Part shown: positions 31,562 to 41,991 of the stretch, in pieces
Numbering within the stretch: position 1 is the stretch's first letter
Layout: every line of letters begins with the position of its first letter
Assembly: GCA_009908505.1 (NCBI GenBank)
Contig: JAAAPD010000067.1
Location: 62,001 to 126,000, forward strand
Source: Alphaproteobacteria bacterium
GTDB taxonomy: Bacteria; Pseudomonadota; Alphaproteobacteria; Rhodobacterales; Rhodobacteraceae
DNA length: 64,000 nt
Reading direction: 5' to 3'
Notes under the pieces: generated by a model
What the model was told of the DNA's origin: nothing
Seen by the model: the letters and a program-made list of their open reading frames with translations, nothing else
Databases searched by the model: none
Translations under genes and position numbers: made by a program

Positions 31562-32197
31562 ATGAACCGGTTGGGTTTCGCTCTGGTGCTGGCGATCGCG
31601 TTGGTCGGCATGGCCCGGGCGCAGGATGTTCGCATCACCACCTTCAAGGGCAACAGCAACTTTGTCCTGAACGGGCAAAGTTTCAAGATCGACCGCATTC
31701 AGGACCCGGACAACATCCTGACCGGGGAATTCGCGCGGACCTCGCGCGAATGCCCACCCTTTTGCATCCAGCCCATGATCGTCGCCGAAGGGGTGGCAAC
31801 GGTTGGCGAATTGGAAGTCATGGATTTTCTGGAAACCACGGCGTCCGACGGCCGTGGTCTGCTGATCGACAGCCGCCTGCCGGACTGGTTCGCCTCGGGC
31901 ACTATTCCCGGTGCCGTGAACGTGCCCTTCATGACGCTTGAGGCCGAGAACCGCTTTCGCGACGACATTCTCGTCGCCCTGGGCGCGCAGAAAACGGACG
32001 GTGGCGGCCTGGATTTTTCCGGCGCGATGGAGCTGGTTATGTTCTGCAACGGACCCTGGTGCGGGCAATCGCCCCGCGCGATCGAGGCATTGATCGATGC
32101 CGGGTATCCGGCGGAACGGCTTTTCTACTACCGGGGCGGCATGCAAGCATGGAACCAGCTCGGACTGAGCGTCATGACCCCCAGCACAGAGGGTTAA
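31562..32197 (+). CDS. Periplasmic rhodanese-like domain protein
   Basis: Signal peptide MNRLGFALVLAIALVGMARA; rhodanese active-site region MFCNGPWCGQSPRAIEALIDAGYPAERLFYYRGGMQAW. Confidence 0.88.
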   Translation: MNRLGFALVLAIALVGMARAQDVRITTFKGNSNFVLNGQSFKIDRIQDPDNILTGEFARTSRECPPFCIQPMIVAEGVATVGELEVMDFLETTASDGRGLLIDSRLPDWFASGTIPGAVNVPFMTLEAENRFRDDILVALGAQKTDGGGLDFSGAMELVMFCNGPWCGQSPRAIEALIDAGYPAERLFYYRGGMQAWNQLGLSVMTPSTEG

Positions 32198-32219
32198 CGC
32201 CCATACCGAGGTTCTTGTC

Positions 32220-33053
32220 ATGATCCGTACCGTTCTTGCTTTTTTCGCCCTTGCCCTGGCGATCTGCGCCCTGATCGTCTTCCGGCCCTTTTCCGACAGT
32301 CAGGACGCGGCCGCGATGGACCCCGCACCGGATGTCGAGGTCACGCGGGCCATCGCCCCTGCCGACCCGGTGGTCGCCCCGGTCGCGCAATCCACCGCGC
32401 AAACGCCGCGGGCCGAGCCGCGCCGGCCCGAGACCAGCGATGCCTCGATGGATGACATGACCGCGGCGGTGCTGGCCGAGCTCGGCTTCGAGACCGAGGC
32501 GCCGGCAGAACCCAGCGCCGAAGAGGCCGGAATCGAAACGACCGCCAGCATCTTGGCCTCGATCGAGAAGGCAACGGGCCAGCAGGTCGATGTCGCCCCA
32601 CGGCAGACGCTCCAGACACTTGTCGTCTCCGCCCTTCGCGAAGGCCAGAGCGACGATTACATCGACGCGCTGGTGAACGAGGCCGCCACCGCCGGCCGCG
32701 TCAGCGTTCCCGATGTCATGGTGACGGCCGACGGCCGGGTCGACACCGCGGTTCTGCTGGACAACCTGGTCACACACGCGATCATCGCCAGTGGCGGCAC
32801 TGTGCCCGAACCGTCGGTCGATCCGACCGCCGATCGGGGGGTAGAGGTCCGGGTGGTCCAGCGCGCGCAGGACACCGTCCAGGCGCGATTCTACACGGTG
32901 CAGCCCGGCGACAGCCTTGGCGCGATCGCGGTCAAGTTCTACGGCCGTGTCGACAAGTTCGACCAAATCTACGAGGCCAATCGCCAGACCTTGTCGAGCC
33001 CCGACCTGATCCGGGCGGGGCAACGACTTGTCATTCCGGAACTGGGCGCCTGA
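32220..33053 (+). CDS. LysM peptidoglycan-binding domain-containing protein
   Basis: C-terminal YTVQPGDSLGAIAVKFYGRVDKFDQIYEANRQTLSSPDLIRAGQRLVIP; N-terminal membrane anchor. Confidence 0.9.
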   Translation: MIRTVLAFFALALAICALIVFRPFSDSQDAAAMDPAPDVEVTRAIAPADPVVAPVAQSTAQTPRAEPRRPETSDASMDDMTAAVLAELGFETEAPAEPSAEEAGIETTASILASIEKATGQQVDVAPRQTLQTLVVSALREGQSDDYIDALVNEAATAGRVSVPDVMVTADGRVDTAVLLDNLVTHAIIASGGTVPEPSVDPTADRGVEVRVVQRAQDTVQARFYTVQPGDSLGAIAVKFYGRVDKFDQIYEANRQTLSSPDLIRAGQRLVIPELGA

Positions 33054-33056
33054 CGA

Positions 33057-33845
33057 TCACTCGAAAACACCGGCCAGATCGGACCCGCCTTCCTTGATGT
33101 CGATCAGGCGGGTGAACAGCAGCAATTGAAACAGCGCCATCACCCCGTAGGAGACCGCCGCAACCAGCGAGGTCAGGATGGTGCCGACAATGCTGAACTG
33201 CGCCATGGTCGAGGGGTCGGCCATCATGCCGTACCCGGCCACAAGGCCACTGACGATGGACAGAACGTAGACCACGAGCAAGATCAGGATGCCCGCCCCG
33301 ACGATGGGCCAGCGATACCCCTGGGTCAGTTGGGCCGACCGGCCCATGGCGCCGAAGCCGCGCTCCTCGACCAGCAGTGCGGGCAGGTAGACCGACCAGT
33401 AGGCCGCCAGCCACAAGCCCGGCACGATCAACAGCATGGCCCCGACAACGACGCCCAGGTAGACAAGGATGGACACCACCAGCAGCGGCACGATCATGGT
33501 CAATATCCGGTTCACGTAGTTGCCCACCCGAATGGCCTGGCCCTGCAGTACGTCCGCCGCCGCCAGCAGGATGAAGGCCTGCACGAGGATCCCCAGGATC
33601 GTCGGCGCAAAGATCAGCACGAAATAGTCAAGATTGAAGATCGCCATGGGATCGTTCGGATTGGCCATGAACGAGGCGAAATAACGCGCCGAGAACCACG
33701 AGGCGAGGACGTTCACCACCAAGGCCGGGATGATCGCGATCAGGAACAGACGACCGAAATTCTGAAAATAGCTCCGGAACGTGGCGCCCACGAGGCGCCC
33801 GGCGCCAAGTTTTTGGGAAGAGGGGAAATCAGGGGTATCGGACAC
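33057..33845 (-). CDS. Multi-pass membrane protein of unknown function
   Basis: Several TM segments; GTG start at 33845 with an AAGGTGAT SD favoured over the ORF-track start. Confidence 0.75.
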   Translation of the reverse strand: MSDTPDFPSSQKLGAGRLVGATFRSYFQNFGRLFLIAIIPALVVNVLASWFSARYFASFMANPNDPMAIFNLDYFVLIFAPTILGILVQAFILLAAADVLQGQAIRVGNYVNRILTMIVPLLVVSILVYLGVVVGAMLLIVPGLWLAAYWSVYLPALLVEERGFGAMGRSAQLTQGYRWPIVGAGILILLVVYVLSIVSGLVAGYGMMADPSTMAQFSIVGTILTSLVAAVSYGVMALFQLLLFTRLIDIKEGGSDLAGVFE

Positions 33846-33912
33846 GGGGATCACCTTTATCAAGAACGCTAGCGGGCGCACCTTAAGCCGAGGACACTTG
33901 GCGGCGCAACGG

Positions 33913-35001
33913 TCATTCCGACCCTGATGCGTCGTCGCCCCAACCCGCCCCCTGCATTTCCCGCAAACGACTGGCCGTGCGTTCGAATTCGAACACGCCC
34001 TCGCCTTCGACATACAGCATTTCGGGCTGGGCGGCGGCGGAACAGATCAGGTGGACCTTCGCCTCGTAGAGCGCATCGACAAGTGTGACGAAGCGCTTGG
34101 CCTCGTTGAAATTCGATCGGCCCAGGCGCGGGATATCCTCAAGGATCAGGACCCGGGCGACCTCGGCCAGGGCCAGGTAGTCCGCCGCGCCCAGCGCCCG
34201 CCCGCACAGGTCATGGAATTTCGCCCGGGCCACGCCGTTGTAGAAGCCCGGGACGTGCAGATCGTGCCCCTTGACGCGCAGCACCATCGGTTCGGCCTTG
34301 CCGCCGGTGAATTCGTCCCAGATCGCCTTGATCCGCGCCCGCGCGGCGGCATCGGCAGGCGTGAAATAGGACGGGGATCCGGCCAGCACAGTCTGGCGGT
34401 AATCCGTGTCGCTGACCAGTTCCCAAACCTTCAGCTTGTCCTTCATCAGGTCGATGAAGGGCAGGAAAAGCTGTCGGTTCAGGCCATCACGATAAAGATC
34501 GTCGGGCGGCCGGTTCGACGTGGTCACGACCGTCACGCCAGCGGCGAAGAGCGCCTCGAACAGGCGGCCCACGATCATCGCGTCGGTGATGTCGGTGATC
34601 TGCATCTCGTCGAAGGCCAGGAACCGCACGTCGGCGGCCAGGGCGTTGGCCACGGGCTTGATCGCATCGTCGACACCCTTGGCCCGGGCCTTGGCGATCT
34701 CGTCATGCACCCATTGCATGAAGGCGTGAAAATGGGCCCTGCGCTTGGGCGCTTCGACCAGGTCGACCAACAGGTCCATCAACATGGACTTCCCGCGCCC
34801 AACCCCGCCCCACATGTAAAGGCCCTTGGGCGGTTCGATCGGCTGGGCCTTGCGAAACAGGCTTTTTTTCGGGGGGGCAGGCGGGTTTTCCAGCGCGACG
34901 CGCACGCGCTCCAGCTCGTCCAGAACGGCCTCCTGTGCTGCATCGTGGTGCAGTTCCCCGGAGTCGACCCGGGCGAAGTAGGCGTCCTGAACCCGTCCCA
35001 T
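33913..35001 (-). CDS. zapE: Cell division protein ZapE (AFG1-like ATPase)
   Basis: GLYMWGGVGRGKSMLMDLLVD Walker A; RFLAFDEMQITDITDAMI; TSNRPPDDLYRDGLNRQLFLPFI. Confidence 0.93.
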   Translation of the reverse strand: MGRVQDAYFARVDSGELHHDAAQEAVLDELERVRVALENPPAPPKKSLFRKAQPIEPPKGLYMWGGVGRGKSMLMDLLVDLVEAPKRRAHFHAFMQWVHDEIAKARAKGVDDAIKPVANALAADVRFLAFDEMQITDITDAMIVGRLFEALFAAGVTVVTTSNRPPDDLYRDGLNRQLFLPFIDLMKDKLKVWELVSDTDYRQTVLAGSPSYFTPADAAARARIKAIWDEFTGGKAEPMVLRVKGHDLHVPGFYNGVARAKFHDLCGRALGAADYLALAEVARVLILEDIPRLGRSNFNEAKRFVTLVDALYEAKVHLICSAAAQPEMLYVEGEGVFEFERTASRLREMQGAGWGDDASGSE

Positions 35002-35062
35002 ACTGCCTGATACCCCGGCGCTTGTCGGTTGAAAAGCGCCGTGCGCCCGGTAGGGTCCGCCC

Positions 35063-35539
35063 ATGATTAGAAAGCCCCGCCATGAGGACATCGCCGATCT
35101 GGCCCGAATCCACGTGCAGGCCTGGCGCGAAACCTATCGCGGCCTGATCCCGGAGGCCGAGATCACCCGGCGCGACATCGGCTATCGAGAACGGCTATGG
35201 GCGAAACTGATAGATGCGCCCGGCCTGGTGACGCGTTATGCACCCTGCGTCGGCTTTGCCCAGGTCGGCCCGCAACGCGATGCGGATTTCGCCGACCGTG
35301 GCTATACGGGCGAACTCTACAACCTTTATGTCCTGGCGGCACATCAGGGCACCGGTATCGGCCGCCAGTTGTTGGACGCCGTTCGTCCCGATACCGCGTT
35401 CACCGCCTTGATGGTCTCCGGTAATGACCGGGCGGGCCGCTTCTATATCGCGTCGGGCGCGACCTTTCTGGACCGCCGCGAAGTGACCGAGGACGGGATG
35501 ACCTTCATGGAAGACGCCTATGGTTGGCCAGCGCCCTAG
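35063..35539 (+). CDS. GNAT family N-acetyltransferase
   Basis: DIADLARIHVQAWRETYRGLIPEAEI and LYVLAAHQGTGIGRQLLDAV. Confidence 0.9.
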   Translation: MIRKPRHEDIADLARIHVQAWRETYRGLIPEAEITRRDIGYRERLWAKLIDAPGLVTRYAPCVGFAQVGPQRDADFADRGYTGELYNLYVLAAHQGTGIGRQLLDAVRPDTAFTALMVSGNDRAGRFYIASGATFLDRREVTEDGMTFMEDAYGWPAP

Positions 35540-36462
35540 TCCAATTCGCGCAGAATATCGGCCAAAAGGTCCACGACCTGCTCGGAATGGGTATAACACA
35601 GGTCATGGCCGGCGCCCTCGACCACGTCCTGCCGGACGGACCGGTTCCACTGGGTCAGCGTGCCCAGCGACGACAGCGGGATGACATCGTCCTTCTCGCC
35701 CCAAATCCCGACAACCGGCACGCCCTCGCGGCCCAGCAGCCGGTGTTCGTCCTCCTGCACCTCGTCCAGCATGTGGCGGCGGCTGGACAGGACCGACCTC
35801 AGAAAGCCGCGGCCGGCATATTCCGCCAGTTGCAACTCGATGATGCCCTTCACGTCGAAGTCCCGGCCCAACCGGCGACGCAAGGCGCGCCGGTCGCGCC
35901 GCTGGGCGATCATCGCATGAACCCAATCCCCAAGGAATGGGGTGACGCGGCAGAACTCGGTCAGGCGATCCTCGCGCAGGCGCATGCCGGCAGGCGCCAG
36001 CAAGATCAACCGCTTCATCCGGCCCGGATAGGTGGCGGCGAATGCCGTGGCGATGGCCCCGCCCATGGAATAGCCAAGCAGGGTCAGGTCTTCGTCCAGC
36101 TCCTGGTGGGCGAGAAGATCACTCAGTTGACGCAGGAAGAATTCCCGGTCCTGCGGCCCGCGCGGCGCGTCGGAATAACCACGGCCATAAAGGTCATAGA
36201 CCAGCACCCGGTAACCCAGCCGCGCAAGGCCTCTTGCGATGGCGTAAAAGACGGGGCTGGGCGTCGTCAGGCCGTGAACCGCGACCAATACCGGCCCGCG
36301 CGCCGGGCCCAACCATTGGTAGTGCGTCACCCCGTGGGACAGTCGGGCGAAACGGCCCGGCGCGGCGTCGCGCATGCGCTCGGCCGGGACCCGGCGTGCC
36401 TCGGCCTGCTGGGGCAGCGTCGCGATGACCGCGACCAGAACCGTCAAGATGACCCAACCCAT
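35536..36462 (-). CDS. Alpha/beta hydrolase
   Basis: VHGLTTPSPVFYAIARGLARLGYRVLVYDLYGRGYSD; GYSMGGAIA nucleophile elbow. Confidence 0.92.
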   Translation of the reverse strand: MGWVILTVLVAVIATLPQQAEARRVPAERMRDAAPGRFARLSHGVTHYQWLGPARGPVLVAVHGLTTPSPVFYAIARGLARLGYRVLVYDLYGRGYSDAPRGPQDREFFLRQLSDLLAHQELDEDLTLLGYSMGGAIATAFAATYPGRMKRLILLAPAGMRLREDRLTEFCRVTPFLGDWVHAMIAQRRDRRALRRRLGRDFDVKGIIELQLAEYAGRGFLRSVLSSRRHMLDEVQEDEHRLLGREGVPVVGIWGEKDDVIPLSSLGTLTQWNRSVRQDVVEGAGHDLCYTHSEQVVDLLADILRELD

Positions 36463-36463
36463 C

Positions 36464-37372
36464 TCAGTCCCGCCACTTCTCCAGGATGTAGCGGCTCGTC
36501 ATCAGGTCCAGATGCGCCCCGCCGCCGTTCTTGAACAGGGTGATCTCGTCGGCGCTGTGCCGGGCGAAGACGGGCAGATCATAGTAATCGGCCAGCACGT
36601 GGTCACGGCCGATTGCGCCGGTTTCAAGCGGGATACGCAATTCCCCGATATGACCCAACGTGGTGGCGTAGCTGTCCACGAAGACACGGGCGCGCTGCAA
36701 GGCGACATCGTCGGCCTCGCGCATGTCCGGACGATAGGCGCCGATCAGGTCGACATGCTGGCCCGGTTGCAACCATTCGCCCCTGAGCAAAGGTTCGGTG
36801 CTCATCGTGGCCGAGGTGATAATGTCGGCCTGTTCCACCGCCGTTTGCAGATCGACGGCCACGTCCACGCCGGGGCATTCCTGCGCGAAACGGGCCGCCC
36901 CCTCGGGCGACCGGTTCCAGACGGTGAATCCGGCATCGGGAAAGGCCGCACCATAGGCCTGCCAGAGCGACCGGCCCACGGTGCCCGCCCCGACGATCAG
37001 GATCCTGCGGCTGTCAGGCCGGGCCAGGCGACGGGCGGCCAGAAGGCTGTCGCCGGCGGTCTTCCACTTGGTCACCAGGTGGAAATCCAGGATCGCCTCC
37101 AACTGGCCGCCAGCATCGGCGAACAGCATCACGGCCCCGTTGACCATGGGCCGGCCGGCAGACGGGTTGCCCGGAAAGATCGTGGCGCATTTCACCGCGA
37201 TTCCCATCCCGTTGATCCAGGCCGACCGATTCAACAACGTGTCGGGATCACGGTAGAGGAACACGTCGTCGACCGATCCCTTGGGCAGGTCATGCCCCGC
37301 CGCCAGCGCATCCGTAAGACCCAGCCAGTCCAGAACGGCCTCGCCATCCTCGAATGAAATCATCGTTGTCAT
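36464..37372 (-). CDS. Ornithine cyclodeaminase/mu-crystallin family protein
   Basis: ILIVGAGTVGRSLWQAYGAAFPDAGFTVWNRSPE; GAYRPDMREADD. Confidence 0.9.
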   Translation of the reverse strand: MTTMISFEDGEAVLDWLGLTDALAAGHDLPKGSVDDVFLYRDPDTLLNRSAWINGMGIAVKCATIFPGNPSAGRPMVNGAVMLFADAGGQLEAILDFHLVTKWKTAGDSLLAARRLARPDSRRILIVGAGTVGRSLWQAYGAAFPDAGFTVWNRSPEGAARFAQECPGVDVAVDLQTAVEQADIITSATMSTEPLLRGEWLQPGQHVDLIGAYRPDMREADDVALQRARVFVDSYATTLGHIGELRIPLETGAIGRDHVLADYYDLPVFARHSADEITLFKNGGGAHLDLMTSRYILEKWRD

Positions 37373-37989
37373 GCCAGGGCCTCCCTTGAAATCACCCCTT
37401 CGGAGAGGAGTTTCGCGGCCCAGTCGTCGGGGCCGTCGAACAGGTGCACCTGCCAGCCGCGGGCCCGGGCCGCCGCGATGTTGTCGGCTCGATCATCGGT
37501 GAACAGAAGGCGTTCGGGCGGCAGGCCGCTCGCGTCTTCGACCATTTGATAGATCTGCGGTTCCGGCTTGATGACACCCATGTGGCCACTGATGAATTGG
37601 CGGTCGAATTCTTCGAGGAACGGGTAGTGTTCGCGCCCGATCTCGAAGGTTTCGATGCCGAAATTCGACAGGGCGAAGACCGGTATGCCCGCCCGCCGCA
37701 GCGCCCGCAGGATATTGACCGAGGCGTCGATCGCCGGGGCTGCCATCTCGATCCAGCGGTCGTGCCACATCCGCACCTCGTCGGCCCAGTCCGGGTTGGC
37801 GGCGGCCACTTCGGCGATAACGGCGGTAAAGTTCTCGCCCCGGTCCACCCGGTCGTTCATCCCGTGCAGGTCGATCGCGTCGAAAAACGCCCTCCGCCGC
37901 TCGGGGCCGATCACGCGATCATAGAAGCGCTCCGGCTGCCATTCGATCAGCACGTTGCCGATGTCGAAAATCACCGCTTCGATCCTCAT
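37369..37989 (-). CDS. HAD family phosphatase
   Basis: VIFDIGNVLIEWQPERFYDRVIG; LFTDDRADNIAAARARGWQVHLF. Confidence 0.92.
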   Translation of the reverse strand: MRIEAVIFDIGNVLIEWQPERFYDRVIGPERRRAFFDAIDLHGMNDRVDRGENFTAVIAEVAAANPDWADEVRMWHDRWIEMAAPAIDASVNILRALRRAGIPVFALSNFGIETFEIGREHYPFLEEFDRQFISGHMGVIKPEPQIYQMVEDASGLPPERLLFTDDRADNIAAARARGWQVHLFDGPDDWAAKLLSEGVISREALA

Positions 37990-38046
37990 GGGGGCTCCTG
38001 TCTGGCTTGTCTGCACCCTAGAGCCGCGCGCACGGCTTCGAAAGCC

Positions 38047-39009
38047 CTAACGGCGATAGCGCGGCGTGGGCTGAACCTCGGTCGCGGGCGAACGGTTCTC
38101 GCGCCAGATGATGAACAACCCGGCGGCAAGGATCAGGCCGATCCCGGCAAGGGCGATGCCATCGGGCCAGTCGGCGAAGATCACCACACCCCACAGAATC
38201 GAAAGCGGCAGCGCGATGTATTCAAAGGGCGCCACCACCGCGGCCTCGGAATTGCGATAGGCGTAAGAGATGAAGAAGCCGCCCAGCGCACTGGTCACGC
38301 CCACGGCGACAAGGATCGGCAGATCGGCGAATGGCGGCCATTCCCAGGCGCGGAACATGAACGCGATCGAGGGGTCCGAACTGCCCGCAAAACGCCCATC
38401 GCCGAGGGTCAGCCCGAATCCCGCGGACACGATGATGAAGGTCAACTGAATGTAGAAGGACATCGCCGCCGCGCTTTCGGTGCGGCCGATATAGCGCGTC
38501 AGCATGTGCAACGAGGCATATCCCACGGCCGCCACCATGGGCAGCAGCGCGGCCAGCCGAAATGCCTCGGTGCCGGGGCGCAGCACGATCACCACGCCCA
38601 AAAGGCCGACGGCAATCGCGGCCCAGCGCCACGGCCCAACGGTTTCACGCAGGAAGATCACCGAGAAGACGGTGATGATCAGCGGGCTGACGAAGAAGAT
38701 GGCCACGCCTTCGGCGAGGGGCAGGGATGCCAGCCCCAGAAAGAAGGCAAGGTTGGCAAAGACGACGCAGCCCCCGCGCAGGAAGTGCATCCCCAGCCGG
38801 CGGGTGCGTAGCGCCCGAAACCCGCCCGACAGCGGCACGACGACACATAGAAGGAACACGATGCCGATGGTGGAACGGATGAGAACGATTTGGTGCAGTG
38901 CATAGCCGTCCGACAGGAACTTGATCGCCATGTCGTTGACGGAAAAGCAGAATACCGCGATCAGGGCGCTAAGCGCCCCGCGCAGGGCCTGTGGCATATT
39001 GGTGAACAT
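38047..39009 (-). CDS. DMT family (EamA) transporter
   Basis: Ten-TM EamA-type sequence (FCFSVNDMAIKFLSDGYALHQIVLIRSTIG). Confidence 0.9.
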   Translation of the reverse strand: MFTNMPQALRGALSALIAVFCFSVNDMAIKFLSDGYALHQIVLIRSTIGIVFLLCVVVPLSGGFRALRTRRLGMHFLRGGCVVFANLAFFLGLASLPLAEGVAIFFVSPLIITVFSVIFLRETVGPWRWAAIAVGLLGVVIVLRPGTEAFRLAALLPMVAAVGYASLHMLTRYIGRTESAAAMSFYIQLTFIIVSAGFGLTLGDGRFAGSSDPSIAFMFRAWEWPPFADLPILVAVGVTSALGGFFISYAYRNSEAAVVAPFEYIALPLSILWGVVIFADWPDGIALAGIGLILAAGLFIIWRENRSPATEVQPTPRYRR

Positions 39010-39042
39010 GTGCCAATTGCTGACAGGTTGATGCGGGAACCG

Positions 39043-39489
39043 CTAGCGGGTTTGCGACATTCGCACGCTTCGTTCCAGGGCGTCCAGAAACCGCGCGCGA
39101 TCCGCCTTGGTGAACCCTTTTCCACTGCTCTGCCGGAACGGATCCGCCGCCCGCATATCCGCCATCAGATCGCGCGTGGCCAGGGCCTGGCCGACATTGC
39201 GTGCGGTCAGTGCCTCGCCATTGGGCTTGAGAACGTCCGCCCCCGCCTCGACGCAGCGGGCCGCGAGGGGAATATCACCGGTCACCACTACGTCACCCGC
39301 GCCGCAGCGGTCCGCGATCCACTTGTCCGCCTCGTCCGGTCCGTCCGGCACGAAGACCGTTTCGACCAGCGTATTGGCCGAGGGGCGCAAGCCGCCATTG
39401 GCGACAACTGTCACGCGATGGCGATGACGCGTCGCGACGCGCTCGACCTCGGCTTTGACCGGGCAGGCATCGCCGTCGACATAGATCAC
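39043..39489 (-). CDS. YaiI/YqxD family protein (DUF188)
   Basis: [52 protein letters not shown]. Confidence 0.92.
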   Translation of the reverse strand: MIYVDGDACPVKAEVERVATRHRHRVTVVANGGLRPSANTLVETVFVPDGPDEADKWIADRCGAGDVVVTGDIPLAARCVEAGADVLKPNGEALTARNVGQALATRDLMADMRAADPFRQSSGKGFTKADRARFLDALERSVRMSQTR

Positions 39490-40313
39490 GACCAGAGCGC
39501 CTCCGCGTGGAAGGACACATGGTCTTCGATGAAGCTGGAGACGAAGAAATAGCTGTGGTCATAGCCCTCTTGCAGACGCAGCTGTCCCGGCTGCCTCCGG
39601 GCCGCCATGGCGTCTGCCAGCGCGTCGATCCGCAGAAAATCCCAGAAATTGTCCTTGGTGCCCACATCGACGAGCAGCGGTCCGTCAAAGCCCGTGTCGC
39701 GCATCAGAAGGCTCGCATCATGGGCGCGGCCCGCCTCTACGGCACCCAGGTAGGCCTTGAACTGCTTGCGGCCCCAATCGCTTTCGGTCGGGTTGCAAAT
39801 CGGGGAAAACGCCGAAACCGACCGGAAGCGTCCCGGCAGGGACATGGCGAGGGTCAGCGCACCGTGCCCCCCCATGGAATGGCCGGTGATGGCCTGCCGC
39901 TCGGGGTCGATTGCGAAACCGTTGTCCAGAATCGTCGGCAGTTCCTCGGCCAGGTAGTCCCACATCCGGAAATGCGCCGACCATGGCGTTTCGGTCGCGT
40001 TCACATAAAACCCGGCGCCTTGGCCCAGGTCGTATTCCGGGTCATCGGCCACGCCCTCGCCCCGTGGCGAGGTGTCGGGAAAGCAGACGGCAATGCCATG
40101 TTCGGCGGCCCAAGCCTGGGCGCCCGCCTTGGTCATGGCGTTCTCATGCGTGCAGGTCAGTCCCGACAGGTACCACAGGATCGGCACCGGGCCTTCCTCG
40201 GCCTGGGGCGGCAGGAACAGACCGAATGTCATGTCACAGTCGCAGGCATCGGAACGGTGGCGATAAACGCCCTGGACGCCCTCGAAACAGCGGTTCTCGG
40301 ATAGGGTTTCCAT
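39486..40313 (-). CDS. fghA: S-formylglutathione hydrolase
   Basis: [55 protein letters not shown]. Confidence 0.94.
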   Translation of the reverse strand: METLSENRCFEGVQGVYRHRSDACDCDMTFGLFLPPQAEEGPVPILWYLSGLTCTHENAMTKAGAQAWAAEHGIAVCFPDTSPRGEGVADDPEYDLGQGAGFYVNATETPWSAHFRMWDYLAEELPTILDNGFAIDPERQAITGHSMGGHGALTLAMSLPGRFRSVSAFSPICNPTESDWGRKQFKAYLGAVEAGRAHDASLLMRDTGFDGPLLVDVGTKDNFWDFLRIDALADAMAARRQPGQLRLQEGYDHSYFFVSSFIEDHVSFHAEALWS

Positions 40314-41005
40314 CAGCTTTTCCCTTCATGGGTGGTCATGATCTGGTCCAACGGCTTTTTCTTCTTCGCCACGGCCGGGACAGTCGCATCCTCGGCCGGG
40401 TGCCCCACGGCAAGTATCATGATCGGTTTTTCGTTTTCGGGCCGCTCGCACAGTTCATTCAGGAACTTCATGGGGTTGGGCGTGTGGGTCAGGCAGGACA
40501 GCCCGGCATTGTGCAGCGCGGTGATCAGCACCCCGGTGGCGATACCGACGCTTTCGGGCACGTAGTAATGCTTGGTGCGCTGGCCGTCGCGATACCCCCA
40601 CCGCTGCGCGAAGACCACGATCAGCCAGGGCGCGATGTCCAGGTGCGGCTTGGACGCATCCGTGCCTATGGGTTCCAGCGCCGCCAGCCATTCGTCGCTG
40701 CCGCCACCATCGTAGAACCGTTCTTCCTCGGCCTCGGCGGCCAGCCGCACCTTGTGCTTCATCTCCGGGTCCGAGATGGCCACGAAATGCCAGGGCTGCT
40801 GGTTCGCCCCGCTTGGCGCGGTGCCCGCAGCCGCCACGCATTTCTCGATCACCTCGCGCGGGACGGGCCGGTCCGAGTAGTCACGGATCGAATGGCGGGT
40901 TTTCACCAATGCGTGAAACGCGTCGGCCCTTTCCAGCATATCCGCATCGGGAAAGCTGCGTCGGTCAGGCAGGGGCAACGCCTCGTAGACGGGTTTTTCG
41001 GCCAT
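40313..41005 (-). CDS. Nitroreductase family protein
   Basis: TRHSIRDYSDRPVPREVIEKCVAAAGTAPSGANQQPWHFVAI. Confidence 0.92.
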   Translation of the reverse strand: MAEKPVYEALPLPDRRSFPDADMLERADAFHALVKTRHSIRDYSDRPVPREVIEKCVAAAGTAPSGANQQPWHFVAISDPEMKHKVRLAAEAEEERFYDGGGSDEWLAALEPIGTDASKPHLDIAPWLIVVFAQRWGYRDGQRTKHYYVPESVGIATGVLITALHNAGLSCLTHTPNPMKFLNELCERPENEKPIMILAVGHPAEDATVPAVAKKKKPLDQIMTTHEGKS

Positions 41006-41013
41006 GGCTCCTC

Positions 41014-41946
41014 CTAGCCGGTGACAAGGGCGATCACGCCCGAAACGGTGAACACGCTGATCGCGGTCGAGATCAGGATCGAGGCCGAAACGCGGTGCGG
41101 CGCGACCCCGTAATGCTGGGCCAGAATGTAGACATTTCCGGCCACGGGCAAGGCGGCCGCGGCGATCATCACACCGGCCGCGTAAGGGTCCACCGGCAGC
41201 ATGTAGAGTGCGGCAAAGGCGACGGCGGCGGGATGCAGGAAAAGCTTGGCGAAGGACAGCCAGCCGGCCACGGCAACGCGTTCGGCGGACTTGCTGGCCA
41301 GCGACGCGCCGATGGCGAAAAGCGCGCCCGGCGTGGCCGCTGCGCCCAGGATTTCAAGGAACGCATTGGCCGGCCCCGGGATCGGCACCGACAGGGCCGA
41401 GACCGCCAGGCCCAGCACGATCGACACGATCATCGGGTTCTTGAGCAGCCCGAGCCCGACGGTGCGCACGATACCCAGGCTCATCCGGCCGTCACGCGAG
41501 CCGGTGATCAGGATCACGATCAACGAGCCGAAAACGATCAAGTCGACAGACAGGACCATCATGACCGCCGGAATCGCCTTGGGCCCCAGCAGCATGGCCA
41601 GCATCGGGATGCCCAGGAAGCCGACATTGCCGATCACGGCACATTGCGCCTCGACCGCCGCCTCTTCGATCCCGCGCTTGCGCAGCAGGGCGACGGCGGT
41701 TGCGACCAAATAGATGAACAACGTGCCCCAAAGATAGGCCAGCACGAACGGCCAGTCGAAAATGTCACCGATCGACAGGTTGGCTGAAAACCGGAACAGC
41801 ATCGCCGACAGGGCGAAGTAGAAGACGAACTTGGTGAGGTAGGCCGTCGCCTCGGCGGTGAAGAAACCCGTCCGGCCCGCGCCGTATCCCAGCCCGATCA
41901 GAGCGAAAAAGGGTAGCGTTTGAAGGAAGATGTCCCACATGGGCAA
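41014..41946 (-). CDS. AEC family (auxin efflux carrier) transporter
   Basis: LPFFALIGLGYGAGRTGFF; PVAGNVYILAQHYGVAPHRVSASILISTAISVFTV. Confidence 0.9.
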   Translation of the reverse strand: MPMWDIFLQTLPFFALIGLGYGAGRTGFFTAEATAYLTKFVFYFALSAMLFRFSANLSIGDIFDWPFVLAYLWGTLFIYLVATAVALLRKRGIEEAAVEAQCAVIGNVGFLGIPMLAMLLGPKAIPAVMMVLSVDLIVFGSLIVILITGSRDGRMSLGIVRTVGLGLLKNPMIVSIVLGLAVSALSVPIPGPANAFLEILGAAATPGALFAIGASLASKSAERVAVAGWLSFAKLFLHPAAVAFAALYMLPVDPYAAGVMIAAAALPVAGNVYILAQHYGVAPHRVSASILISTAISVFTVSGVIALVTG

Positions 41947-41991
41947 AAGCTGTAGCAGGGCCGCGATACCCGCGCCAGTGCCGCGCGCCCG